From assembly GCF_029168945.1 (NCBI RefSeq), contig NC_083609.1:24177501-24241500 (forward strand): a stretch of 64,000 nt of DNA. Direction: 5' to 3'. A program made the position numbers and the translations under genes. The stretch is from Cannabis sativa (lineage: Eukaryota > Streptophyta > Magnoliopsida > Rosales > Cannabaceae). The notes below the pieces were generated by a model, which had not been told where the DNA came from, made no database searches, and saw only the letters and a list, made by a program, of their open reading frames with translations. Each line of letters begins with the position of its first letter. Positions within the stretch are counted from its first letter, which is position 1. Below, piece after piece: positions 24,277 through 34,905 of this stretch.

Positions 24277-26188
24277 TGTTGGGAATTATTTTACCAAGAT
24301 CTTAGATCTACTCACAAGTATGTTGTTTAAACATCCTAAATATGAACTTTCTAAAACGATAAAATAAACACATATAAAGTTAAGAAAACCTTACATTGAT
24401 GCAGCGGAATTAATGTCTCCTTCCACTCAGATCTCTAACCCTTGATTCCTTTCTGTAGCAGAGTATAATCAAGATCTGAGCCCGAATGTCCTTCTTCTTC
24501 AAGTTTTGATCCTTCACAGTCTTCCAATCTATGATTGAGTTACTGCTTGCTGTGTGTGGGCACTTACTCTTTCACTAGGGTCACGAAAAAGATGAAGGGA
24601 AAAGAGAGAGAGGTATTTCGGCCAAGGTAGAAAGTGGGAAGGCTCAGTTTTCTGAAGAGAGAAATTTCTGTCAGAAAGATGATCTGAAAACTTGTTAAAG
24701 CATGTGTTGTGACTGAGCCATCACTTTCTATTTATAGGCAACTACTAGGTTTAGGTTAGGATTTATTTGGCATTAAAATAATAAAAATATTAATTTGAAA
24801 AACAACATCTAAGTGGCCGGCCAAGGTGTATAAATGGGCCTCACTTAATTTTGCAATTTTATCAAATTTTATCTCTATTTTCTCAAAAATGCCAATTTTC
24901 CAATTCTAACCTTTTAAATGCCAAAACTAATTATTTAATAACTAAAATAGATTATTAAATAATATTTTCATTTAATTTAATTATTAATTAGACATATAAA
25001 GTCCATTAATAAATAAATAAACCTAGAAAACTCTTTTCCTTACAATTTCACCCCTGAATAGTGAAAATTCATAAAATTAGACATAGTCTAACTTTAGAAT
25101 TATAATTGACCAATCACGAATCAATTAATGAGTCTTACAAGCAGAATGTTCTCAACTAGAATGGGGACCATGGATCTATACGCTGAGCTTCCAATAAGTG
25201 AACCAAATTTACCAAGTAAATTCCTACTTATTAATTCTTCGTTGAATCCACTCTTAGAACTTAGAATTGCACTCTCAGACTTATATAGAGCATATTGTAT
25301 GTTTCACGATACCAATATACTATCTCATTTAACCATTGTTATAATCTTATTGTGATTTAAAGATCCTCTATATAGATGATTTACATCGAGATGGGATTTC
25401 TTTACCGTTCTCACCCCTCAATGTATTTTGTCCCTTAAAACACTTAGCTACCTGTAAATGGTGTTTAGTGATCTAATAATTAGTCAGTTAAACAAGAGCT
25501 CATCCATTTACTTCTATTTGCTAAGCTCGAAGGGAATCATCACTTAACTTCTATACACCAGTAGAAGCTATAGATTCCATATTTATGTTCAGCACTCCCA
25601 CTCAATCATACTATCATGTTCCCAAAATATACGTATCACCCTGACCCAAAAGTAGGCTTAACTAATAAATCAAAGAACATGAATAATACTCCTGAGTTGA
25701 GCCCAAGCATATCAGGATTTAGATTCTTTTAATCTTAAGATCAACTACTGATATTGACTTGGAAATATATGTATAACGGTAAGTTTGTAATATCTTAACT
25801 TAGTTGCAATATCGGTCCAGTCCAATGTATACTCCATACATTCGAAACTAGTATACTTTACTAATGTCCTGGAAAGAACATAACACTTACTCCAAGTGTA
25901 AGTACACATCATCGCTGATTATCACATTAGTGTAAATCCAATAACACTGATGAAACAGGGACCATAACTTTTGATTCATATGATCACAATCACATTCCAC
26001 TGTGTTGACGATACTGTAATTGTGAATAAACATATGATCTGGATTTAACTGATTTTGTGTGTATGAATGTAATAAACATATTAAACCATTAGCATGTAAA
26101 ATTCATGCAAACATCAATCACTTCAAATTTCTTATATTGATAACTAATCAGATTGTAAAGAGTTTTATTTAGGGCATAAAACCTAACA
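24277..26188 (-). repeat. Right LTR (5' LTR) of the gag-only copia element
   Basis: 1912 bp, the same length as the left LTR, starts TGTTGGGAATT and ends ACCTAACA. It is followed by resumed gypsy gag sequence. Confidence 0.9.
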
Positions 26189-26978
26189 TCCTACTGCTCG
26201 ACAGAGTCATCATTTTCAGATTTTTCATCGGATCCAAGTGCCTGAGTTTGAGGGTGGACAAGATCCCATGGTAGCTGGAAGGCGGTTGAGGCTTTTGAAG
26301 AAAAATTTCAACACAATAAGAACACCTGAGGAATATCAAGTTACTTTTGTTGTGACCAAGTTAGAGGGTGGTGCAGCAGATTGGTGGGAGACCTTGTCCA
26401 GGACAATGGAAACTGATGAGATGACTTGACAAGATTTTGAGGAAGTTTTCAGGGAGCAATATTTTTAGTCCATCTCACAGGAGGGCTCTGATTGGAGTAT
26501 TTGATGGTTTAAGACAAGGGGATATGACTGTGAATGAATTTTACATGAAGTTTGTAGAGTCTACTCCTTTTCATGGACAACCCAGGGCAAACTAGTCTCA
26601 GGCTTCATCTTACGGTTTTACACCCCAATCGGGCCAGCAGTCTTCGTATCAACATCAGTTTAGGCCACAAGGTTTAGGGTTCAACATGGGGTACTCACAA
26701 GGTTTCCAAACTCCTGTTCCTAGTGAGAGTCAAAGAGGGTATAATCAAGGTGGAGGGTTTGGTGCTAGTACAAGCCATCCTAGTCAGGGAAAGGGAAAAG
26801 CAAAAGAAAAGTCGTCCGCTCAAGCCTATGCTCTTGGGGTTGATGATGTATAGGGCGATGCAGACTAAGGAGTTTTTGATGGTATGGTTCTTATCTCACA
26901 CTCTTGGGCTTATGGGTTTTTTGATACTGGTGCATCACATTCCTTTATATCTTTAATTCTTGCTAGTATGTTAGGTTT

Positions 26979-27200
26979 GACCCGGACCCCAACCTGAACC
27001 CAGAACCGGAATTGGACCTGGGACCTGGACCCGAGGACCCTGACCCAGACCGAGACCGGGACCGGACCGGGACTGAGACCGTGACCGAGACCGGACCCGA
27101 ACCCAGACTCGGACCCAGACCTGAGACCGGGACCCAGACTGGGACCCGAGACTTGGGACCCAGAACCCAGGACCCAGACCCGCACCCGCACCCGGACCCC
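26979..27200. repeat. GC-rich degenerate hexamer array (GACCCN/GACCGN)
   Basis: About 222 bp of imperfect 6-bp units such as GACCCG, GACCCA and GACCGG, in strongly AT-rich surroundings. It begins abruptly after the gypsy protease codons for LGLT and ends before CTTTCTAATA. Because the period is a multiple of three, it is stop-free in several frames on both strands; none of those frames resembles a real protein. Confidence 0.85.
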
Positions 27201-27489
27201 TTTCTAATAATATACTCCATGTAATAAAAAATATACATTTTTTTTCTCTTTTTGAAATTAAATTCTTATTAAAAGCATCTCTCTTCAAACTTTATTATAA
27301 GAGAAATTTGCGGTCAAGCTTCTTTATGTTTCAATTTGTATACACATAAATTCCCTTTTTTGTGGTAATACCCTTTTAGTTCAATTCTTCTGTTTGCAAA
27401 TTCAAAGTAACTGACGTGAATTGGGACAAATAATTTTAATTATTTCAATAACTTTTAAATATTTTAAAATTACAATAATAATTGAAAAA

Positions 27490-28446
27490 AAAAAATACAA
27501 AGCCACAAAGCACAATCAAAGAAATTGATAAACTTTGTATGTGGTTTTTGTGGGGTAACAACGGTACAAGAAGTAAGTTTCATCTTACCTCTTGGACTAC
27601 TGTTTGCTTACCCAAGGAGCAAGGAGGTCTTGGGTTTGGTGAAGGGGCTAAGTGGAATAAGGCTATGATTGTGAAATATGTTTGGGCTATCGATCATCAT
27701 CCGGAAGCTCTTCGGGTTCGGTGGATAAATCATATGTATTTAAAAGGGCAAAACTTTTGGCAGTATCAGCTTATAAATGACACTAGTTGGTACTGGAAAA
27801 AACTTTGTAATATCAGATTGATGCTTTCTAAACAGGAAGTGGAGGATGCTATGATTAAGGGTAAATTTTGTGTCAACAGATTATATAAAAGCCTTTGTCT
27901 TGGTGAGCAATTTGAGCACCAACAGTTTGTTTGGAATCGGTATGCTGTTCCTAAGCATAGATTCATTTGTTGGCAGGTTGTGAGAGATAGTATACTCACT
28001 CGAGATCATCTCTCTAAAATTTTGCATATTGACAGCAGGCTTTGTCCAATTTGTGGCTGCTATGATGAAACTTTGGAGCACTTGTTCTTCTCCTGTATGT
28101 TTTCTTAGCAGGTGTTGAAGAGTGTTAATGGTTGGGTGGAAACTGCTTGGTCGAACCGTCTAGAGGACTGGCAGCTTTGGACTAAGCGGCTGGAAAACAG
28201 AAGGGTAAATTTAGTCGCTGCAATGATTCTTTCAGCCACTGTGTATTTTGTGTGGCAAAATAGAAACACGTGTATTTTCAATGGTTTTTCTTACAGTGTT
28301 CAAAAGATTGTAGAGATGATAAGAAAAGATGTAAAATATAGGTTTAGCAATTTTAATTGTAAGAAGTTGAAAGATGAGGAGAGGTTATTATTGTTAAAAA
28401 TGACCTCTTTGTAGGTGTGGGTTTGTCCTTCTTGATAAAAAAAAAA
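27490..28446 (+). mobile_element. 5'-truncated LINE (L1-type) 3' end with poly(A)
   Basis: Only the C-terminal end of a plant LINE ORF2 is left. The first part reads KEIDKLCMWFLWGN at about 27520. The zf-RVT domain follows (FVWNRYAVPKHRFICWQ near 27930, CPICGCYDETLEHLFFSC near 28045). A TAG at 28106 interrupts the frame, which continues at 28112 to a stop at 28414. The sequence ends in a run of ten A after CTTGAT (28437-28446), the expected poly(A) tail. Endonuclease and reverse transcriptase are missing, the common result of incomplete target-primed reverse transcription. The 290 bp between 27201 and 27489 is AT-rich with no feature. Confidence 0.85.
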
Positions 28447-28690
28447 GAATAAAAAGCCTATTATGAGTACAGTCAACAGACTAATTCATAATTTACTTAC
28501 CACTTCCACAAAGGCTTCTTGTATAAATTTCCTATACATCTAAAGATGTAAATATCCTAGAGATTAATTTCTATTTCTATTTTATTTTATAGACTATAAT
28601 TAAGGGGCTTCCATATTATTTTGGTTCTGATGAAATTGAGTTGGTACAGTCATATTAAACGTTATTTAGGAGGAGTGAAGAGTTGAGGTG
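28437..28690 (+). repeat. Left 254-bp direct repeat flanking the LTR-tRNA insertion
   Basis: It matches 30298-30551 with one substitution in the part I aligned, plus small A-run differences. It includes the LINE poly(A) tail and, from about 28612, the RING-gene 5' flank. The match ends sharply at GAGGTG (28690), where the tRNA-derived sequence begins. Confidence 0.9.
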
Positions 28691-28700
28691 ACCCGGGTGA

Positions 28701-28749
28701 CCCGCCTGTCACGCGGGTGACCCGGGTTCGATCCCCGGCAACGGCGCCA
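28701..28749 (+). pseudogene. 3' half of tRNA-Asp(GTC) with CCA, attached to an LTR
   Basis: 49 nt match my recollection of plant tRNA-Asp from position 27 to the end and fold accordingly. The anticodon stem is CCCGC/GCGGG (28701-28705 and 28713-28717) with loop CTGTCAC, anticodon GTC. The T stem is CCGGG/CCCGG (28722-28726 and 28734-28738) with loop TTCGATC. The 3' acceptor strand is CAACGGC, then discriminator G and CCA (28747-28749). Plant tRNA genes do not encode CCA, so the source was mature tRNA. The last 18 nt (28732-28749) are the normal primer-binding complement, ending next to A58 of the T loop. The preceding 31 nt lie beyond where reverse transcriptase normally halts. Confidence 0.9.
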
Positions 28750-28755
28750 AAAACT

Positions 28756-30296
28756 TGTTGTGAAAATTATATACGCAAGTATACGCAGTCACACAAGTAA
28801 TAAAGTGATAAGTAAGATCGTCTCCACAGGGATTGCAAACAAAAATATCTTGTAAAACCAACTAATTACAACTTAAAATAAAAAGAAATAATATGCAAAT
28901 GGTTGAGTAATGGTTCAAAATTAAAATTGACAAGAATTAAACCTGCTAAAATTAAAACTACTGCTGCTAGAAAAATTGTTTGCAAGATAAAAATATATAA
29001 TATGGCAAAAATGGCTTGAATAACTAATTCCTTCTAGTCAGGTTTTTTTTACAGTCAGTACAGCATTGGTTCAGCATTACTTCAGCATTCTGCACAGAGA
29101 TAACAACAAATTCCTCTAGGCTTGTGAGAATTTTCCAACACTCACAACTTTAATTCTACCATTTAGCTTAATATATTCCTATATCAAACCAGCAAGCAGA
29201 ACACTATTCAAGCATTAATTTGGTGAGTTATGCAAGGCAAATGAAATATTCCTATCCCACTTACAAAGAAAAGCCTAAGTCTAGGTTTTCACTTGCTTCA
29301 TTCAAGTTGAACTACTAGATCTAGCCCTTCCGGTACAAGATCTAGCTTAGCAAATTGTTATTCATGGCCAAGAAACAACAATCAATTAAAATGAAACTCA
29401 CTTGAATGAACAAAGGCAAACAAATACTAAAGTAAGCTTAAAATTTAATCATACCCAACTTAGAAGTTCATAGTCATTCAAGCCTCAAAAGCTTAGCTCA
29501 TATTCAAATAAAAAGATAAAATCCAAGCTAAGAATACTTCATCCATGGCTGCTGCCCAATTTTACAATTTCAAGAAGTTTTGAATACTAAGTACAACAAC
29601 AATAACAAAGAGAAAAATAAAGAAGACTATCAAGAAAGGGTAAAAGAAAATTCAAACACTAGGCTTGGTCCCCTCTTCTTTCTTCTTCGTGTACTTCCTG
29701 CTGCAATTAAAGCTCCTCCATAGAAAAAATGGCAGCTGCCACGTACTGTACATACAAGATGATGAAGATGACTCTTGTGTACTTCCTCTTTTCTTTTCTT
29801 TTTGATGTTGGGTTCTTAGGGTACCAACCTCCTCACCCAAAATAGAAGCCCAAACTTTTCCACTTTGGCCCACTAGGGTGAGACCCCTTCCTTCCATGTC
29901 AGCTAGCTGATGCAATTTGAGTGATTGGACCAAAGTTGCTGAGGTGGATAAGTGAAATTCGCATTTCCACGTCACTGCCAGGATGCTGAATTCACTCAGC
30001 ATTGCTTTAGCATTGCTTCAGCAATCAACCCAGTTCCAGCTTGTATTCATTTTCTTCCTTGCTTCTTTCTCTTTTACCTATAAATTTAATTCCTCCTTTT
30101 TCAACAAAATAAGCACCGTTAATTGGAAAACACACCCAACAATATCAATATTTACAAAACTTAAAGGTTAGATTACTAAATAGACAATAACACTAAAACT
30201 AATTAAAATTAAGCAAAATAAACACATTTTCATTACTCTCCTCACAATACTTTAGTTTAAAAGCATAAAAATTAACTCTATACCATAGAGTTATCA
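28756..30296 (-). repeat. Lone Athila-like LTR
   Basis: A 1541-bp LTR read on the minus strand from TGATAACTCTATGG (30296) to TTTTCACAACA (28756). A 6-bp gap and a tRNA-Asp primer site follow it (28732-28749 complement). A tRNA-Asp primer and a 1.5-kb LTR suit Athila-type Ty3/gypsy elements. No internal domain and no second LTR are present, and the right edge abuts the 254-bp repeat rather than a 5-bp target duplication. Short open frames inside are incidental. Confidence 0.8.
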
Positions 30297-30297
30297 A

Positions 30298-30551
30298 TCA
30301 AAAAAAAGAATAAAAAGCCTATTATGAGTACAGTCAACAGAATAATTCATAATTTACTTACCACTTCCACAAAGGCTTCTTGTATAAATTTCCTATACAT
30401 CTAAAGATGTAAATATCCTAGAGATTAATTTCTATTTCTATTTTATTTTATAGACTATAATTAAGGGGCTTCCATATTATTTTGGTTCTGATGAAATTGA
30501 GTTGGTACAGTCATATTAAACGTTATTTAGGAGGAGTGAAGAGTTGAGGTG
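30298..30551 (+). repeat. Right 254-bp direct repeat
   Basis: Partner of 28437-28690. It continues without a break into GTCTCTCATAAGATTAAGGAG, as in the RING copy 1 flank at about 10672, so this is the copy in continuity with the locus. Confidence 0.9.
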
Positions 30552-30590
30552 GTCTCTCATAAGATTAAGGAGTACTTATCTATATATCTA

Positions 30591-33500
30591 TCTATATATA
30601 AATATAAAGGAAAGCACAAAGGAGTCTAGGTGGCATCTTACATTTTTTTTATTGTATTTTTAAAATTTTGTGACATTTTCATATTTTGTTAAGAAATAAA
30701 CTACTACACATATCCACTTAAAGTCCCACATGGTTTAGAAACACATAAGGTATTATCCATGTAGATTATAAATAACACTTTTGTTATGCAACTTTCTATG
30801 TCCAATAAATATTTTTCTTTATTGATTTATATTTTATCCAATAAGTTTTAAATTTTAATTTAATATAGAAAATCTATATCTATATATAAATATATATAAG
30901 AAAAAAAAAAAGTGCAAAAGAGTCTTAGTGGTATTTTAAATTTTTTTCATTGTATTTTTAAAATTTTGTAACATTTTCATATTTTGTTTAGAAATAAAAT
31001 ATTACAAAATTGCAAATACGAACTTAAAGTCCTACATAGTTTACAAATACAAACTTAAAGTTCTACATAGATAATACTTTTTTTTAAAAAAAAAAAAAAT
31101 ATATTATCTATGTAGGTTATAAATAACATTTTTTATTATGTTACTTTCATGTCTAATAAATATTTTTTAAGGGCATTGATTTATATATTACCCTATAAAA
31201 TTAAATAATTTATTATTCATATTTTGATAAATAATTGTATATTTTTAATAATTAAGTAATTAAGGTTTGAAGGAGTTGATGTGGCACTCTTAATCTTCTT
31301 ATTTTGTCTAATGCTTATTTTTCTATTTTTCTAATTTATTTTAAAAAAAAATTAGTATATAACTAATAACTAACACTAAGGTGTCGTTTGGTAACACTTT
31401 TGTTTTTTAATTTTTTAATCACAAAATGAAAGTAAAATTTTTGTTTTTAAAAATTTTACTTTTGAAAAACAAAAATGCGTTCTGTAACTACTTTTGTTTT
31501 TCAATTTTAAAAACAAAAAACAAAAGTGTGTTCTGTAAAATTCATTTTCATTTTCATTTTTTGATTTTATTTACGTCGGGTCTAGGTCCGGGGTCAGATT
31601 TGGGTTCAAGTCAGAGGCCGGGTTCAGCGCCAGGACCGTGGGGGATTTGGGTCCGGGTCATGATCAGAGTCCAAGATATTAATTAAGAAAAAAAACTGTT
31701 TAAAATAATATTAAAAGTGATTTTTTTTTTGTTTTTAAAATTTTGATTCTCAATTAAAAAATTGAAAAGTAAAAACAGTTTTATAGAACATGTTTTTGAA
31801 AAATATTTTCACTTTTTCAATTTTAAAAACAGAAAACTGATTAAAAAAGTGTTATCAAACGGCACCTAAATTAATACATACTAATTAAAAAAATTAAACC
31901 AAAGACTTATCTCTTAATTAAACATTAAAGTATTCTAACAAAATTATTATGTATACTAAATTAAACATTAAAGGAAAGCACAAAAATTACCACATGGCAA
32001 GTTTTATTATCATCTTTCTTTAATTCTCATCTCTTAATTTTTAGACTTAATTAGATTTAATTAGTGTTTTATTCTAATTCTTAGATTCAATTAGAATAAA
32101 TCTAAGATTAACCAACTTTTCATTTTTTATCAAGATTGAGTCCTTAAAAATAATTAAGTGGCAATCTCTAATAATTATCATTAACCTACAAGAAAGATGA
32201 GTAGGTCAAGCAACCAAGAGCCTTCTTCATAGCATTTTTTTTCTGTATAAATAACAATAAATTAGTGTAAAATATCAAAACTAATAGATAGCATATTTTA
32301 AGAAATATATCTATATCTATATATCAATATATATATATTGCCATGTATACTAAACTAAAATAAATCATTAAAAAAATTAAACTAAGAACTTATAGTATTC
32401 TAAAATAATTACCACCTATTTTATTATTATAAACATACATAATAACATACAAAATAATTAGAAAAAGAAAAAAAAATTGGCCACGTGTCATCACACATAG
32501 TTTTCTTTTACCTTTTCTATTTTCTCAATTTTTTTATTATTTCTATTATTATATTAAAACTATTTGTATTCTTTAAACTAAAAAAAATTATTTATATTAT
32601 TTATGTATGGCTCTTATCATTTATATTTATATTAACGTCCTATTATTATGATAAAACTATTTGTATTCTTTAATTAAAAAAAGTCTATTTGTATTCTTAT
32701 GTAACTCTTATTATTTATGTGTATATTAATATTCTATTATGATATTAAAACTATTTGTATTCTTTAATAAATTATTGTATTCTTCCACTACAAAAAACTT
32801 ATATATAGTGTCCAAGATCAAGTTAAACTTTATAGAATTTTCGTTATGTTAATTATTTTTCCTTCTAATTTTTTATGTTGATCTACTTTTATTACTTAAC
32901 AATATATATTTATTTTTTGAAGTTTTTGTTATGTTTTTTTTTTAATTCTTGATGTTCTATATTTTTCAGATTTCGAAAAAGATCAATCATCAAAAAATTA
33001 TTCTCCAATGGATACTTTGCAGCAAAATTATTAGGTAATTTTTTCTCTTGCTATGAAAGATTATATTTCTTTTATTTTTATTTGGTTTTTAATTACAAAT
33101 TTTTTTGTCAAAGTTTTAATTACAAATTAGGTATTAAGTTTTTCTCTAATAAATTTTTTGATAACAAAGTCCACTCATAGTTTTGAAGTTTTTGTCATAT
33201 TAATTTTATTTCTTTTTAATTCTTGATGTTGATTATTTTCACTACTCAGTAATGTATGCTCATTTTTTAAGTTTTTATTATGTTTTTTCTTATTTTTTGA
33301 TGTTTTATATTTTCAGATTACTTGAAAAAGATTATTCATTCATATATTATTCCTCAATAGATATTTTGTAATGTAACTATTGGACAATTTTTTCTTTTTC
33401 TTTGAAAAATTATATTACTTTGATATATATATATATAAGTATCAAGTTCTTCTCTAATAAATTTTTTTCAACAAAGTTATTAATAATTTTTTCTACTTTA

Positions 33501-34895
33501 AAATTCTATATTAATTTTATTTTTATTTAGTTTTTAATTACAAAGTATATTAAAATGATAAATTTCTATCTCTCTCCATAATATATATATTATAATAGAT
33601 ATATATATATGTATCTCTGAGAAAACCTAAAAAATAATTATATAAGAGCTAATATGATTTTTTTCTTAATTTTATTTTTATAAATTTTCATAATGAATAA
33701 TTAAAATTTTATTATATTTCTCTCCTTCAATTATGAGCTTTAAATTTTTATTATGTTAACTGTTTTGTAATAAATTACATACATTTATATTAATTTTAGT
33801 GATGCCTTTTGATTTTTTTAATAATTTACACTATATAATTAATATATTGAAGATAATATTTTAGCATTTTTTTTATTAATTTTAATCATTTAACTTTATA
33901 AAAAAAATATCACAATACATTTATATTAATTTTTTATAATTTACACCATATAATTAATATATTGAAAATGATATATGTAGTATATATTTTTTTAATTAAT
34001 TTTAATTATTTAACTTTCTAAAAAATTATTAATTTAAGAAATTTTTTTAGTTATTGATAAACTAATTTTGAATTATTAATATTTAATTTTAAGTTGTCTT
34101 CTAATCGATCTATTTATCTATATATTTTTTATATCTACATATAAATCTGAAAGAAAAATAAGTGTGGTGACTTCATCTCCTTCTAATTTTCTACTGTACC
34201 TAATTTACGGTTTTTTTATAATTTTTTTCATTTAATAATATTATAAAAAAGTATATAACAACTCGATTAAATATATACTCAGATCTTACTACTTCTTAAT
34301 TTATACAATTAAATAAATCAATATCACCCTTACATATTGCACTTCCACTGAAATCAATGAGAAATTTATTAACTACTATTTATATTTCTTTGTCCATTAA
34401 ATTCCTACAATTTTTTCTTTTTTCAATTATTTATTTTCTAATAAATACTTTTCAACTTTTAATCATGCAAAGTAGGATGTATATAAATAGAGAACAATAC
34501 AAATCAATCTTATATTAAAAGTAAATATTCTTGATCACTATTTTTTTATTTTTTATATATACATATATATAAACACTCTCTTATATATTTTTTAAATAGA
34601 TTTTCATTTTATTTGAGGGTCTGCTATAAAAATACACATAGAGATTCATTTAATTGTGATGCTCCTTTAATAATGAAATAATATATATATAAAAAATTAG
34701 TGATTTTTTTGTTATATTTATGTACTTTTAATATTCAAAATATTTTTAGTATTAAGTTGTAATTCTATTATTTTTATGTGTAATAAAAAAAAAATTATAT
34801 TTTGCTGTCCTAACAAAAAAAAAATATACTTTTAGTGTGAATAAAAAATTTTAAATTATTATACATGCCGCACGAAGTGCGGCTTTGTTCACTAG
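30591..34895 (+). mobile_element. Helitron B (plus orientation), composite
   Basis: The 5' end is TCTATATATAAATATAAAGG, preceded by A. The 3' end is a hairpin GCCGCAC-GAA-GTGCGGC (34867-34883), eight bases, then CTAG followed by T: the classic A|TC...CTRR|T structure. No Rep/helicase coding is visible, so it is non-autonomous. Further 5'-end-like words near 30882, 31975 and 34115 suggest nested or tandemly repeated Helitron ends. A Tourist-like MITE lies at 31380-31866. The rest is AT-rich with no gene. Confidence 0.75.
31380..31866. mobile_element. Tourist/PIF-like MITE containing a GC-rich hexamer island
   Basis: 487 bp with terminal inverted repeats: left GGTGTCGTTTGGTAACAC, right end reverse complement GGTGCCGTTTGATAACAC. 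It is flanked by TAA at 31377-31379 and 31867-31869, the 3-bp duplication of PIF/Harbinger-type elements. The middle (31574-31673) is a GC-rich run of GGTCCG/GGGTTC-like hexamers in otherwise A/T-rich sequence. Confidence 0.78.
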
Positions 34896-34905
34896 TATAT
34901 ATATA

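Larger units (their letters stand above)
16071..26188 (-). mobile_element. Gag-only copia-type LTR element (TR-GAG-like)
   Basis: Two 1912-bp LTRs (16071-17982 and 24277-26188) flank a 6.3-kb interior. Minus orientation is shown by the polypurine tract next to the left LTR (reverse complement of AACTCCCACTT, 17983-17993) and the primer-binding site next to the right LTR (24262-24274). I counted about 15 base differences between LTRs (under 1%), so it is young. The target duplication is TCCTG on the left and TCCTA on the right, i.e. four of five bases. It lies inside the gypsy gag. The only coding region is gag at 19618-20601. No reverse transcriptase, RNase H or integrase was found on either strand, so it must rely on enzymes from another element. 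Confidence 0.88.
15921..26985 (+). pseudogene. Ty3/gypsy gag and protease, split by a copia insertion
   Basis: The left part (about 15921-16070) starts near PPKGRKTRRTVGEDVPQ and has lost its ATG (ATA) and gained a stop near 16058. The reading resumes after the inserted element at 26189 with retrotransposon gag (PEFEGGQDPMVA near 26240, GGAADWWETLSRTM near 26370). Gln/Gly-rich sequence follows, then the protease active site FDTGASHSFIS (Asp at 26923). Stops and frameshifts are present. Reverse transcriptase, RNase H and integrase are absent; the sequence ends in the GC-rich hexamer array after ASMLGLT. The gag and protease style fits plant Ty3/gypsy. Not functional. Confidence 0.82.

Noticed and set aside
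26910..27288. Four or five long open frames rich in Gly/Ser/Val or Asp/Pro/Thr
   Set aside because: They are the multiple readings of one hexamer repeat, not genes.
28701..28749. Idea that this is a functional tRNA-Asp gene
   Set aside because: The 5' half is missing and CCA is encoded, which fits a copied primer and not a nuclear tRNA gene.
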